From contig NZ_JBEPOH010000001.1 in assembly GCF_040546685.1 (NCBI RefSeq), positions 3,534,001-3,598,000 on the forward strand: DNA of 64,000 bases, read 5' to 3'. Shown here in pieces: positions 46,394-56,253 of the stretch. The notes beneath the pieces were generated by a model, which ran no database searches, was not told the origin of the DNA, and saw nothing but the letters and a program-made list of their open reading frames with translations. This DNA comes from Variovorax sp. OAS795. GTDB taxonomy: Bacteria > Pseudomonadota > Gammaproteobacteria > Burkholderiales > Burkholderiaceae_C. A program made the translations under genes and the position numbers. Numbering within the stretch: position 1 is the first letter of the stretch; every line of letters starts with the position of its first letter.

Positions 46394-47443
46394 TCAGCTG
46401 TCCTTGCGCGACACGCCGGCCGCTTCGAAGCTGGCCATCTCGCGCAGGATGCGGCAGGCCGATTCGAGCAGCGGCCAGGCCAGCGCGCCACCCGATCCTT
46501 CGCCAAGGCGCAGGTCGAGGTTCAGCAGCGGCTCGAGCCCGAGGTGCTTCAGCAGCAGTGCATGTCCGGGTTCCGCCGAACTGTGCGCCGCCACGCAGCG
46601 CTGCGCCACATGCGGCTGCAGCGCCTGCGCCACCAGCACCGCGGCGCTGGCAATGAAGCCATCGACCACGATCACCCGGCGCTCCTGTGCCGCCTGCAGC
46701 ACCGCGCCGACCAGCGTGGCGATTTCGAAACCGCCGAATGCGGCCAGTGCATCGAGCGGCGACACCGCCGATGCATGCAGCGCCAGCACGTCGCGCAGCA
46801 CGGTGCGCTTGCGCGCCAATCCCTCGGCGTCCAAGCCGGTGCCGGCGCCGGTGCAGGCATCGATGTCGAGCCCCGCCAGCCGCGCGAGCAGCATGGCCGC
46901 TGCCGAACTGTTGCCGATGCCCATCTCGCCGAGCAGCACCGCATTGCCGGGCAGCGCGCGCACCACCTCGCGGCCGTTGGCGATGGCCTCGGCGCACTGC
47001 GCGGCCGTCATGGCCGGGCCGGCCGATGCGTCGGCGGTGCCGGCGGCGATCCGGCGCGACACCAGGCCGGGGCGCGCCTGGAAATCGCGCCGCACGCCGC
47101 AGTCGACCACCGTGAGTGCGAGCCCATGCTGGCGCGCCAGCACGCTGACGGCCGCGCCGCCGGCCAGGAAGTTCTCGACCATCTGCCAGGTCACGTCGCT
47201 CGGAAATGCCGAGACACCGCGCGCCGCCAGCCCGTGGTCGCCCGCGCACACCAGCATCTGCGGCGCTTCGAGCACGGGCGTTTCGCTGCCCAGCACCACC
47301 CCGATCCGCAAGGCCAGGCTCTCGAGCCGGCCCAGCGCGCCGAGCGGCTTGGTCTTGTTGTCGATCGCGCTTTGCAGGCGCGCCGCAAGCGCGTCGTCGC
47401 GGATGTCGGCGATGGAAGGAATGGTGTCGTCGTGGTCGGTCAT
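46394..47443 (-). CDS. cobT: Nicotinate-nucleotide--dimethylbenzimidazole phosphoribosyltransferase
   Basis: Activates the lower ligand by making alpha-ribazole-5'-phosphate. The 349 residues carry KTKPLGALGRLESLA, VCAGDHGLAARGVSAFP, GEMGIGNSSAAAML and CTGAGTGLD, all family hallmarks. The ATG overlaps the cobQ stop as ATGA. Confidence 0.95.
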   Translation of the reverse strand: MTDHDDTIPSIADIRDDALAARLQSAIDNKTKPLGALGRLESLALRIGVVLGSETPVLEAPQMLVCAGDHGLAARGVSAFPSDVTWQMVENFLAGGAAVSVLARQHGLALTVVDCGVRRDFQARPGLVSRRIAAGTADASAGPAMTAAQCAEAIANGREVVRALPGNAVLLGEMGIGNSSAAAMLLARLAGLDIDACTGAGTGLDAEGLARKRTVLRDVLALHASAVSPLDALAAFGGFEIATLVGAVLQAAQERRVIVVDGFIASAAVLVAQALQPHVAQRCVAAHSSAEPGHALLLKHLGLEPLLNLDLRLGEGSGGALAWPLLESACRILREMASFEAAGVSRKDS

Positions 47444-48879
47444 GCGATCAGGCCCTGCAGTACGCCGGGCTCGAAGTGGGTGTCGATGAAATCGGCGAGG
47501 CCGTCGAAGGTGGCGTCGAGCGTAGGGGCCGCGGCGCCGAAGAGCGCGTGCAGCGCGGCCTCGTCCTCGAACAGGCCGTGCAGGTACAGGCCCAGCACAT
47601 TGCCGCGTGCGTTCTGCCAGGCCAGCCCCTCGGGCATCACCGCCTGGCCGTCTTGCGCCATCTGCGGGTGGACCGCGGTCTGGCCGTGGTGAATCTCGTA
47701 GCCGGCCACCGGCACGTTCGACAGCGCAGCCCATGGCCCGTTCAACGCGCCGAAAACGGCCGAGCGGTGGCGCACGGTCTTCTCGCGCTCGAACACCGTC
47801 ACCAACGGCAGCAGGCCCAGGCCGGGCGCGTTGCCGTCGATGCCGTGCGGATCGACCAGCGCCTCGCCCAGCATCTGCAACCCGCCGCAGACGCCCAGCA
47901 CGGCGCCACCCCCGGCCGCGTGCGCGGCGATGGCGCGGTCCAGGCCCTGCGCGCGCAGCCAGGCGAGATCGCCGCTGGTGTGCTTGGAGCCAGGCAGCAC
48001 GATCCAGCCGGCCCCGGCCACGTCCGCCGGCGAGCGCGCCCAGACCAGCCGGACACCCGGCACGTTCTTGAGCGGCTGGAACTCGTCGAGGTTGCTGATG
48101 CGCGGGTACACCACGACGGCCACCGTGCGCGTGACAGGTCCGCTCGCGTGGCTTCGGTCGTCGAACACGCCATCCTCTTCGGGCAGGCCGTGCTGCCACC
48201 ACATTGGCAGCGTCGCAACGGTGGCGATGCCGGTCAGCGCCTGCAGCTGCTGCGGCGCCGGGGCCAGCAGCGAGGCGTCGCCGCGGAACTTGTTGAGCAC
48301 GAAGCCGCGCAGCAGCGCGCGGTCGCTCTCGGGCATCAATGCCCAGGTGCCGTAGAGATGCGCAAAGGCACCGCCGCGGTCGATGTCGGTCACCAGCAGG
48401 CAGCGCGCGTCGGCATGGCGGGCGACACGCAGGTTGACGATGTCGCTCGCCATCAGGTTGATCTCGGCCGGCGAGCCCGCACCCTCGATCACCACCACGT
48501 CGTTTTCGGCGCGCAGGGCATCGAAGGCCTCCGCGATCTGCGGCCAGACGCGCTCGCTGCGCCCGCGCCAGGGCATGGCCGTGAGCTCTTCGCTCACCTG
48601 CCCCATCAGCACCACCTGGCTGTGGGTGTCGCGCTCGGGCTTGAGCAGCAGCGGGTTCATGCGCACGTCGGGCACGGCCCGCGCCGCCAGCGCCTGGAAG
48701 TATTGCGCGCTGCCGATCTCCCCGCCATCGACCACGCGGGCGTTGTTGCTCATGTTCTGCGCCTTGAAAGGCGCGACCTTGAGGCCCTGCCGCGCATACC
48801 AGCGGCACAGCGCGGTCACCAGCCAGCTCTTGCCGGCACCACTGGTCGTGCCCAGAACCATCACGCATCGGGTTGTCAT
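47440..48879 (-). CDS. cobQ: Cobyric acid synthase
   Basis: Amidates four side chains of adenosylcobyrinic acid a,c-diamide using glutamine. The 479-residue protein has a P-loop-like N-terminus (MVLGTTSGAGKSWLVTALCR), FKAQNMSNNARV and a GATase domain. In that domain the nucleophile Cys is in LGVCGGLQMLGE and the His in GLYLHGLFED. It is the first gene of the cobQ-cobT-cobS-cobC unit, 80 bp after the efflux outer-membrane gene. Confidence 0.95.
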   Translation of the reverse strand: MTTRCVMVLGTTSGAGKSWLVTALCRWYARQGLKVAPFKAQNMSNNARVVDGGEIGSAQYFQALAARAVPDVRMNPLLLKPERDTHSQVVLMGQVSEELTAMPWRGRSERVWPQIAEAFDALRAENDVVVIEGAGSPAEINLMASDIVNLRVARHADARCLLVTDIDRGGAFAHLYGTWALMPESDRALLRGFVLNKFRGDASLLAPAPQQLQALTGIATVATLPMWWQHGLPEEDGVFDDRSHASGPVTRTVAVVVYPRISNLDEFQPLKNVPGVRLVWARSPADVAGAGWIVLPGSKHTSGDLAWLRAQGLDRAIAAHAAGGGAVLGVCGGLQMLGEALVDPHGIDGNAPGLGLLPLVTVFEREKTVRHRSAVFGALNGPWAALSNVPVAGYEIHHGQTAVHPQMAQDGQAVMPEGLAWQNARGNVLGLYLHGLFEDEAALHALFGAAAPTLDATFDGLADFIDTHFEPGVLQGLIA

Positions 48880-48958
48880 GCGGCTATTGTCGTTGCCGCC
48901 GCATGCCGTCTCCGAAGCCGAAGCGGCAAAGAAAAAGGGGCTTGCGCCCCTTGGTGTT

Positions 48959-50452
48959 TCAGCGCGCCGCGGTCTGCAGCGCGGCAGTTCCGCCGGGCTG
49001 CCCCCGCGCCGTTGCGGACGGAACCTCCCAGCCGCCGCCGATGGCGCGGATCAGCCCCACGGCCGCCTGGTACTGCGCCGACTTCACCTGCAGCGCCTGG
49101 CGCCGGTTGCGCAGCTCGCTGCGGCGGGCGTCTAGCAGGTCGAGCTGGCTGATGTAGCCGTTGCGGTAGCGCGTGTCCGACAGGCTGGTCGCGCGCTGGG
49201 CCGAGGTGACGGCCTGGGCCTGCACGGCCGACTGTTCCTGCAGGATCCGGATGGCGGAGAGCTGGTCTTCGACCTCCTGGAACGCGACCAGCACCTGGTT
49301 GCGGTAGTTGGCAAGCGCGCCATCGAGCTGGGCATTGGCACCCTGCACGCCGGCTTCGCGGCGGCCGCCGTCGAAGATCGGCAGCGAGAGCAGCGCCCCC
49401 ACGCCCCACGAGCGGGCCGACCACTTGAACAGGTCGCCGATCTCTGGCGATGCATAGCCCGCCGCGCCGGTCAGCGAGATGTCCGGGAACCACGCCGCCT
49501 GTGCCACGCCCACGCGGGCCTGCGCCGCGAGCACGGCGTTCTGCGCTGACGACACGTCCGGGCGGCGCGTCAGCACCGTGGCCGGGACGCCGGGCGGAAC
49601 GGACGGCAGCGCGGTGGCCCATTCGTCGGTCCGCAGGCCGAAGCTGGAGGCCGAGTCGCCCACCAGCACCGCCAGCGCATGCTCCACCTGGGCACGCTGC
49701 CGGTCGAGCGCGAGCGCGTCCGATTCGGTGGACGACACCTCGGTCTGCACGCGCGCCACGTCGAGCTCGGCGATGTCGCCGGCCTGCTGGCGGCGCTGCG
49801 TCAGGCGCAGCGTGTCGCGGTAGGCCTCGACCTGCTCGCGCACCAGCGCGCGCTCGGCATCGAGGGCGCGCAGCTGCAGGTAGGTCTGCGCCACCTCGGC
49901 CTGCACCGCGAGGCGCGTGCTTTGCAGCAGCGCTTCGCGGCTGGCCGCATCGAGCTTGGCCGCATTGCTCGCGCCCGAGAGCCGGCCGAACAGGTCGAGC
50001 TCGTACGAGAACGTGGCGCCGATGTTGGTCATGGTGCCCGGCCGTGTGCTGGCCGTGGCCTTGTCCAGGCCCGCACCACGGTTGGCACCCGCGCCCAGGC
50101 CGATCTGCGGCAGGCGGTCGGCCTGCGCGCTGCGCGCCAGGGCGCGTGCTTCCGCGAGCCGGGCCGCGGCGGCCTGGATGTTGTTGTTGCTGACGTCGGC
50201 TTTTTCGACCAGCGCATTGAGCACCGGGTCGTTGAACGCCAGCCACCATGCGCCACGCGACTGGGCTTCGGAAGGCACGGCACGGGTCCAGCCCGCGGGC
50301 GGGGCGGCGCCCTGCTCCTTGAACTGGGCCGTGGTCGGGATCTCCGGCATGCCGGAGGGCACGCTGGCGCAGCCGGCCAGAGCCAGGGCCGCCACCAGCG
50401 GCAGCAAGGCAGTGCGAAGCGGCTTGACCCAAGGTTGTACTGAAATATTCAT
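48959..50452 (-). CDS. RND efflux outer-membrane lipoprotein (NodT/OprM family)
   Basis: Outer-membrane channel of a tripartite pump. The 497 residues have a lipoprotein signal (LAALALAGC ending at Cys28). Two TolC-like repeats with long helical segments follow, including YELDLFGRLSGA, LARVQTEVSSTESDALALDR-like helices and SLPIFDGGRREAGV. It is the last gene of the adaptor-permease-channel operon and lies 18 bp after the permease stop. Confidence 0.92.
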   Translation of the reverse strand: MNISVQPWVKPLRTALLPLVAALALAGCASVPSGMPEIPTTAQFKEQGAAPPAGWTRAVPSEAQSRGAWWLAFNDPVLNALVEKADVSNNNIQAAAARLAEARALARSAQADRLPQIGLGAGANRGAGLDKATASTRPGTMTNIGATFSYELDLFGRLSGASNAAKLDAASREALLQSTRLAVQAEVAQTYLQLRALDAERALVREQVEAYRDTLRLTQRRQQAGDIAELDVARVQTEVSSTESDALALDRQRAQVEHALAVLVGDSASSFGLRTDEWATALPSVPPGVPATVLTRRPDVSSAQNAVLAAQARVGVAQAAWFPDISLTGAAGYASPEIGDLFKWSARSWGVGALLSLPIFDGGRREAGVQGANAQLDGALANYRNQVLVAFQEVEDQLSAIRILQEQSAVQAQAVTSAQRATSLSDTRYRNGYISQLDLLDARRSELRNRRQALQVKSAQYQAAVGLIRAIGGGWEVPSATARGQPGGTAALQTAAR

Positions 50453-50470
50453 GATGGGCTTTCTTCTCGA

Positions 50471-53400
50471 TCAGTCATGCGAGCCGTGCGAAGGGCGCGG
50501 GGCAGCAGGCAGCGGGTGCAGGCCGCCACCGCCCGAACCACCGTGGGACGACGGTGCCGGTGCGGCCGGATGGGCAAAGTCTTCGCCGTGCGGCACGTCG
50601 CCATGCAGCTTGAGCGGGCGGTTGCCCGCGAGGCGGCGCATCAGCACATAGAACACCGGCGTCAGGAACAGGCCGAAGGCCGTCACGCCGATCATTCCGG
50701 CGAACACTGCCACGCCCATGGCCTTGCGCATTTCCGAACCCGCGCCGGTCGACAGCACGAGGGGCAGCACGCCCATCACGAAGGCCAGCGAGGTCATGAG
50801 AATCGGGCGCAGGCGCAGCCGGCTGGCTTCGATCGCGGCCTGTATGGGCGTGCGTCCGGCAAACTCGAGCTCGCGCGCAAACTCCACGATCAAAATGGCG
50901 TTCTTCGCACTCAGCCCCACCAGCACGATCAACCCGATCTGCGTGAAGACGTTGTTGTCACCCCCCGATATCCATACGCCCGTCATCGCCGCCAGGATGC
51001 CCATCGGCACGATCAGGATGATGGCGATCGGCAGCGTCAGGCTTTCGTACTGCGCGGCCAGCACCAGGAACACCAGCAGGATCGCCAGCGGGAACACCAG
51101 GAAGGCGGAGTTGCCGGCCAGGATCTCCTGGTAGGTCAGCTCGGTCCACTCGAAGGTCACGCCCTTGGGCAGCGTCTCGGCCGCGATCTTGGTGATCGCG
51201 TCCTGCGCCTGTCCCGACGAATAGCCGGGCGCCGGGCCGCCGTTGATGTCGGCGGCAAGGTAGCCGTTGTAGCGCATGGCGCGTTCCGGCCCGAAGGTCG
51301 AATTCACCTTCATCAATGCCGACAGCGGCACCATCTCGCCCGAGGTCGAGCGCACCTTCAGCATGCCCACGTCTTCGGCGCGGGCGCGGTAAGGCGCATC
51401 GGCCTGCACGCGCACGCTGTACGTGCGGCCGAACTTGTTGAAGTCGTTCGCGTACAGGCTGCCCAGGTAGATCTGCATGGTGTCGAAGATGTCCGTCACC
51501 GGAACGCCGAGCTGGCGCGCCTTGGTGCGGTCGATGTCCGCATACAGCTGCGGCACGTTGACCTGCCAGCTCGTGAACATGCCCGTGAGTTCGGGTGCGG
51601 CATAGGCCTTGGCCATGAAGGCCTTCACCGCCGCGTCCATCTGGTCGTAGCCCACGGAGGCGCGGTCTTCCAGCTGCAGCTTGAAGCCGCCCGTGGTGCC
51701 CAGGCCCGCCACCGGCGGCGGCGGGAACATCACGATGAACGCGTCCTGGATGCTCGCGAAGGCGCCGTTGAGCTGCCCGGCCACCGCACCGCCGCTCTGG
51801 TCGGCGCGCTTGCGCTGGTCGAAGGGCTTGAGCGTGGCAAACACGATGCCCGAGTTCGAGCTGTTGGTGAAGCCGTTGATCGACAGGCCCGGGAAGGCGA
51901 TGGCGTCTTCCACGTTCGGGTTCTTCTTCATGATCTCGCCCATGCGCTGGATCACTTCGTCGGTGCGGTCGAGCGTGGCGCCGTCGGGCAGCTGGGCAAA
52001 ACCGATCAGGTATTGCTTGTCCTGCGCCGGCACGAAGCCGCTCGGCACCGCCTTGAAGAGGCCGAAGGTCACGCCGATCAGCGCGAGGTAGATCACCAGC
52101 ATCAGCGTCTTGCGCGAGATCACGCTCTTGACGCCGCCGCTGTAGGCTTCCGAACCCCGGCTGAAGAGCCTGTTGAAGCCGCGGAACAGCCAGCCGAAGA
52201 CCTTGTCCATGCCGCGCGTCAGCGCGTCCTTGGGTGCATCGTGGCTGCGCAGCAGCAAGGCGGCGAGCGCGGGCGACAGCGTGAGCGAGTTGATGGCCGA
52301 GATCACCGTCGAGATCGCGATGGTCACCGCGAACTGGCGGTAGAACTGGCCCGTGAGGCCGCTGATGAAAGCCAGCGGAACGAACACGGCCACCAGCACC
52401 AGCGCGATCGCGATGATGGGGCCCGACACCTCGCGCATCGCGCGGTACGTCGCTTCACGCGGCGTGAGGCCCGCCTCGATGTTCCGCTCGACGTTCTCCA
52501 CCACCACGATGGCGTCGTCCACCACGATGCCGATCGCCAGCACCAGTCCGAACAGGCTCAGCGCGTTGATCGAGAAACCGAGGACGTGCAGCACCGCGAA
52601 GGTACCGATCACCGACACCGGCACGGCCAGGAGCGGAATGATCGACGCGCGCCAGGTCTGCAGGAACAGGATCACGACCAGTACCACCAGCAGGATGGCT
52701 TCGAGCAGCGTGTGGATCACCGACTCGATCGATGCGCGCACGAACTGCGTCGGGTCGTAGGCGATGCGGTATTCCAGCCCTTCCGGCATGTTCTTGTTGA
52801 GCTCGGCCATCGTCTTGCGAACGTTGGACGAGATGTCGAGCGCATTGGAGCCCGGTGCCTGGAACACGCCCATGCCGACGGCCGGGTCGTTGTTCAGGAG
52901 CGAGCGCAGCGAGTAGTCGGCGGCGCCCATCTCGAGGCGGCCGATGTCGCGCAGGCGGGTCACGGCGCCGTCGGTGCCGCTCTTGACGATGATGTCGCCG
53001 AACTCTTCCTCGCTCTGCAGGCGCCCTTGCGCATTGATCGACAGCTGCATGTCCACGCCCGACAGGCCCGGCGAAGCGCCGACCACGCCGGCCGCGGCCT
53101 GCACGTTCTGGCCGCGGATGGCGGCCACCACGTCGCTGGCCGAGAGGCCGCGCTGCGCGACCTTCTGCGGGTCGAGCCAGACGCGCATCGAGTAGTCGCC
53201 GCCGCCGAAGATCTGCACCTGGCCCACGCCTTCGATGCGCGCGAGCGGGTCCTTCACGTTCAGCACCGCGTAGTTGCGCAGGTAGTTGATGTCGTAGCGG
53301 TCGTTCGGCGAGACGAGGTGGACCACCATCGTCAGGTCGGGCGCGCTCTTGACGGTCGTGATGCCGAGGCGGCGCACTTCTTCGGGCAGGCGCGGCTCGG

Positions 53401-53746
53401 CTTGCGAGACGCGGTTCTGCACCAGCTGCTGTGCCTTGTCGGGATCGGTGCCGAGGCGGAAGGTGACGGTGAGCGTCATCACGCCGTCGGTGGTGGCCTG
53501 GCTGCCCATGTAGAGCATGCCTTCGACGCCGTTGATCTGCTCTTCGAGCGGCGTGGCCACGGTTTCGGCAATCACCTTCGGGTTGGCACCCGGGTACTGG
53601 GCGCGCACCACCACGGAGGGCGGAGCGACTTCCGGGTATTCCGAGATCGGCAGGCCGCGCAGCGCGATCAGGCCGGCGATCAGTATCAGGACCGACAGCA
53701 CGCCGGCAAAGATCGGCCGGTCGATGAAGAATTTAGAGAGATTCAT
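50471..53746 (-). CDS. RND multidrug efflux permease (HAE1, AcrB/MexB type)
   Basis: Proton-driven inner-membrane pump. The 1091 residues give 12 membrane segments and two large periplasmic loops. The proton-relay Asp pair is in GIVVDDAIVVVENVERN, and the N-terminal FFIDRPIFAGVLSVLI and FLTPVFYVLMRRL are typical. The C-terminal tail is unusually long and rich in His, Gly and Pro (about 50 residues after the last span), with several His that might bind metal. Confidence 0.94.
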   Translation of the reverse strand: MNLSKFFIDRPIFAGVLSVLILIAGLIALRGLPISEYPEVAPPSVVVRAQYPGANPKVIAETVATPLEEQINGVEGMLYMGSQATTDGVMTLTVTFRLGTDPDKAQQLVQNRVSQAEPRLPEEVRRLGITTVKSAPDLTMVVHLVSPNDRYDINYLRNYAVLNVKDPLARIEGVGQVQIFGGGDYSMRVWLDPQKVAQRGLSASDVVAAIRGQNVQAAAGVVGASPGLSGVDMQLSINAQGRLQSEEEFGDIIVKSGTDGAVTRLRDIGRLEMGAADYSLRSLLNNDPAVGMGVFQAPGSNALDISSNVRKTMAELNKNMPEGLEYRIAYDPTQFVRASIESVIHTLLEAILLVVLVVILFLQTWRASIIPLLAVPVSVIGTFAVLHVLGFSINALSLFGLVLAIGIVVDDAIVVVENVERNIEAGLTPREATYRAMREVSGPIIAIALVLVAVFVPLAFISGLTGQFYRQFAVTIAISTVISAINSLTLSPALAALLLRSHDAPKDALTRGMDKVFGWLFRGFNRLFSRGSEAYSGGVKSVISRKTLMLVIYLALIGVTFGLFKAVPSGFVPAQDKQYLIGFAQLPDGATLDRTDEVIQRMGEIMKKNPNVEDAIAFPGLSINGFTNSSNSGIVFATLKPFDQRKRADQSGGAVAGQLNGAFASIQDAFIVMFPPPPVAGLGTTGGFKLQLEDRASVGYDQMDAAVKAFMAKAYAAPELTGMFTSWQVNVPQLYADIDRTKARQLGVPVTDIFDTMQIYLGSLYANDFNKFGRTYSVRVQADAPYRARAEDVGMLKVRSTSGEMVPLSALMKVNSTFGPERAMRYNGYLAADINGGPAPGYSSGQAQDAITKIAAETLPKGVTFEWTELTYQEILAGNSAFLVFPLAILLVFLVLAAQYESLTLPIAIILIVPMGILAAMTGVWISGGDNNVFTQIGLIVLVGLSAKNAILIVEFARELEFAGRTPIQAAIEASRLRLRPILMTSLAFVMGVLPLVLSTGAGSEMRKAMGVAVFAGMIGVTAFGLFLTPVFYVLMRRLAGNRPLKLHGDVPHGEDFAHPAAPAPSSHGGSGGGGLHPLPAAPRPSHGSHD

Positions 53747-53786
53747 GTTGTTTCTCCGGCGAGCGCAAACGCGCTCCCCTCCGAGT

Positions 53787-55037
53787 TCAGGACTTCGCGG
53801 CTTCCGCGACGCGTTCCGGTTGTTGTTGCTTGGTATCGGCCTTGGCGTCCATCGTCACGGTCTGCGGCACCACCAGGGCGCCCGGACGGATGTGCTGCAA
53901 GCCATTCACCACGACGCGATCGCCGGCCTTCAGGCCCTTGCTCACGACGCGCAGCCCGTTGATGGATGCGCCGAGCGTCACTTCGCGGTACATCGCCTTG
54001 TTGTCCTCGCCCACCACCATCACGAACTTCTTGTTCTGGTCGGTGCCGATGGCGCGTTCACTCACCAGGAGCGCGGTGTCATTGCGTGCCTGGCCCATGC
54101 GGATGCGGGCGAACTGCCCGGGAATGAGCGCACCGTCCTTGTTGTCGAAGGAGGCACGCACGCGCACCGTGCCGCTGCGCGCGTCGACCTGGTTGTCGAT
54201 CAGCTGCAGCTTGCCGATGAAGGGCGTGCCGTCGAAGCCCGAGGTGCCCATCTGCACGGGAATGCTCTCGATCTGGCCGCGTGCGCTGGCGCCGCTCGGC
54301 AGGTCTTTCAGGGCCCGCGTGATCACCTGCTCGTCGGCATCGAAGCTCGCGTAGATCGGGCTCACCGACACCAGCGTGGTCAGCACCGGCGCGCCGGGGC
54401 CCGCGGCCACCAGGTTGCCGACGGTGACTTCGAGCTTGCCGATGCGGCCCGAAACCGGCGCACGCACCTGCGTGTAGCCGAGGTTCAGGCGCGCCGATTG
54501 CAGCGAGGCCTGCGAAGCGCGCAGGTTGGCGTCGGCCTCGCGGCTGGCATTCACGCGCTCGTCGTATTCGCGCTGGGCGATGGCTTGCTGGTCCCACAGG
54601 CGCTTGGCCCGTTCCTGCTCGCTGCGGCTGAAAGCCTGGCGGGCCTGGGCCGATGCCACTTGCGCTTCGGCGCGCTCCACTTCGGCCGCGTAGGGTGCGG
54701 GGTCGATGGTGATCAGCAGGTCGCCCTGCTTCACCAGCGCGCCTTCGCGAAAGTGAACCGCCTGCACGGCGCCGGCCACGCGGGAGCGCACATCCACCCG
54801 TTGCACCGCCTCGAGCCGGCCGGAGAACTCGTCCCAGGCATTGATCTCGCTCGACGCCACGGCGGCCACCGACACCGGCGTGCCCTGCTGCGCCGCGGCG
54901 GGAGCCGTGGCCTCGGCCTTGAAGCTGTGCATGCCGAGCACCGCGGCGGCCACCGCCAGCACGGCGGTCAGGCCGGTCACGGCGGGCCACAGGCCCTTGC
55001 GCGCGGCGGAAGAAAGTTTTTGATTGTTGTTCGACAT
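53787..55037 (-). CDS. RND efflux periplasmic adaptor (AcrA/MexA family)
   Basis: Membrane-fusion protein linking permease and channel. The 416 residues begin MSNNNQKLSSAARKG with one N-terminal hydrophobic segment. Lipoyl-like halves (VRSRVAGAVQAVHFREGALV and VRAPVSGRIGKLEV), a helical hairpin, and beta-barrel and membrane-proximal domains follow. The ATG at 55037 has AGAAGG about 10 bases upstream. It has no lipobox, so the protein is anchored by its N-terminal helix. It is the first gene of the pump operon. Confidence 0.93.
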   Translation of the reverse strand: MSNNNQKLSSAARKGLWPAVTGLTAVLAVAAAVLGMHSFKAEATAPAAAQQGTPVSVAAVASSEINAWDEFSGRLEAVQRVDVRSRVAGAVQAVHFREGALVKQGDLLITIDPAPYAAEVERAEAQVASAQARQAFSRSEQERAKRLWDQQAIAQREYDERVNASREADANLRASQASLQSARLNLGYTQVRAPVSGRIGKLEVTVGNLVAAGPGAPVLTTLVSVSPIYASFDADEQVITRALKDLPSGASARGQIESIPVQMGTSGFDGTPFIGKLQLIDNQVDARSGTVRVRASFDNKDGALIPGQFARIRMGQARNDTALLVSERAIGTDQNKKFVMVVGEDNKAMYREVTLGASINGLRVVSKGLKAGDRVVVNGLQHIRPGALVVPQTVTMDAKADTKQQQPERVAEAAKS

Positions 55038-55187
55038 GGTGATTCGTCCTTCTCGATGACTTCTTGGGATGCAACAGGCCATCCCGGTGCTTGTGGCACC
55101 AGGAGGCGGAACTCGAAAATGACCGGGGCTACCGGTGGGCCGAGGGGCGGCGTCGCGTCGTCAGCCAGGCTGCCGCGACAGGCCTGC

Positions 55188-56069
55188 CTAGCTGGGCTTG
55201 GGCGCTGCCGGGGGCGGCGTGGTGGCGCTGAAGAATTCGCGGAAATGCTGCTGCACGCTGGCTTCGCAGGCCTTGCAGCCCGAGGGCTCGGGGTCGTACA
55301 GCGCCTTGGGCCAGTTCGCGGCGCCGGGCAGCACGCTGCTCGTGACCTCGATGCCCGCGGCCCGCAGTCGGCCGGCAAAAGTCATCGCCTCGTCGCGCAT
55401 CGCATCGTCGGCGCCCACCAGCACCAGCGCCGGCGCCAGGGACGAGAGACGCAGCGATCCGCTCGGCACCGCGTAGGGGTGCATTGCGTTCGAGGGGCAG
55501 CTCAGGTACTTTTCCCAGCCCTTGGCCCAGCGGCACTCGGCCTCGTCGCTGGTGGCCTTGCGCAGCGATGCGGTGCCGGCGCACGGGTCGAGCATGGGCG
55601 ACAGCAGGATCTGCCCGGCCAGCGGGGGATGCGCCCGGTCGCGGGCGATCAGCGCCACGCCGGCCGCCAGGTTGCCGCCGGCTTCCTCGCCGGCCAGGTA
55701 CACCCGGGCGCCCTTGCCGCCCAGCTTCACGCGCTGCTTGTAGAGCCACTCGAGCGCGGCGTAGCCCACTTCGATGGGCTCGGGAAAAGGCGATTCGGGC
55801 GCCAGCGGATAGGCCACCGACACCACCACCGCGCCCGCGCCGGCCAAAAGCCGCGCCACGTTGCGCCCGTTGTCCAGGTTGCCGCAGACGAAGGTGCCGC
55901 CGTGGAAGTGCAGCACCAGCGGCACGGTTTCGCCCCGGGGGCGCTGCCCGTACACCCGGGCGTCCACGGGGTCGCGGCCGGGCAGCTCGATCGAAAGATC
56001 GGCTTCCACGCCTTCGGCCGCGGCGAGAGCGGCGGCTTCGGCAGAGCGGGACGACGGGCGGGGTGACAT
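55188..56069 (-). CDS. Alpha/beta-hydrolase-fold protein lacking catalytic residues
   Basis: HSL-type fold of 293 residues with the oxyanion-hole motif LHFHGGTFVCGN. The nucleophile elbow, normally GDSAGG, reads LAGEEAGGNLAAG, so the serine is replaced by Glu. The acidic residue region is kept (LVGADDAMRDEA), but the C-terminal His stretch reads PGAANWPKAL with no His. A C-terminal CxxC (GCKACEAS) is present. It is therefore probably not a classical esterase; a binding or regulatory role is possible. It lies 150 bp upstream of the pump operon and is divergent from a LysR gene. Confidence 0.75.
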   Translation of the reverse strand: MSPRPSSRSAEAAALAAAEGVEADLSIELPGRDPVDARVYGQRPRGETVPLVLHFHGGTFVCGNLDNGRNVARLLAGAGAVVVSVAYPLAPESPFPEPIEVGYAALEWLYKQRVKLGGKGARVYLAGEEAGGNLAAGVALIARDRAHPPLAGQILLSPMLDPCAGTASLRKATSDEAECRWAKGWEKYLSCPSNAMHPYAVPSGSLRLSSLAPALVLVGADDAMRDEAMTFAGRLRAAGIEVTSSVLPGAANWPKALYDPEPSGCKACEASVQQHFREFFSATTPPPAAPKPS

Positions 56070-56151
56070 GGAGGCAACCTCAGGAGGATTGGCGATGGTT
56101 GAAATATAAGGCGGCCAGTGTGGCGTTAAACAGGCAAGCCGGCCCTACTCT

Positions 56152-56180
56152 GTTTCCAAACGGCTAACAATCCGGGAAAC
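56152..56180. promoter_or_regulatory. Candidate operator between LysR gene and hydrolase-like gene
   Basis: GTTTCC (56152-56157) and its complement GGAAAC (56175-56180) are separated by 17 bp within the 184-bp divergent region. A second small dyad, TCAC-N5-GTGA, lies near 56200. LysR proteins usually bind such sites next to divergent targets; the assignment rests on position alone. Confidence 0.35.
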
Positions 56181-56253
56181 GCTGTGGGATTGTCACCTTG
56201 TGTGAGAATCCGCGTCCTCCCGGCAATGGCCGGGCTCCCAGGAACAGTCATCA

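Noticed and set aside
50477..53962. Plus-strand open frame of 1161 codons
   Set aside because: It is antisense to the RND permease and rich in His, Arg and Glu without domain structure.
55115..55137. Small ACCGG / CCGGT dyad between the pump operon and the hydrolase-like gene
   Set aside because: Only five base pairs and a weak T-tract; not enough to call a terminator.
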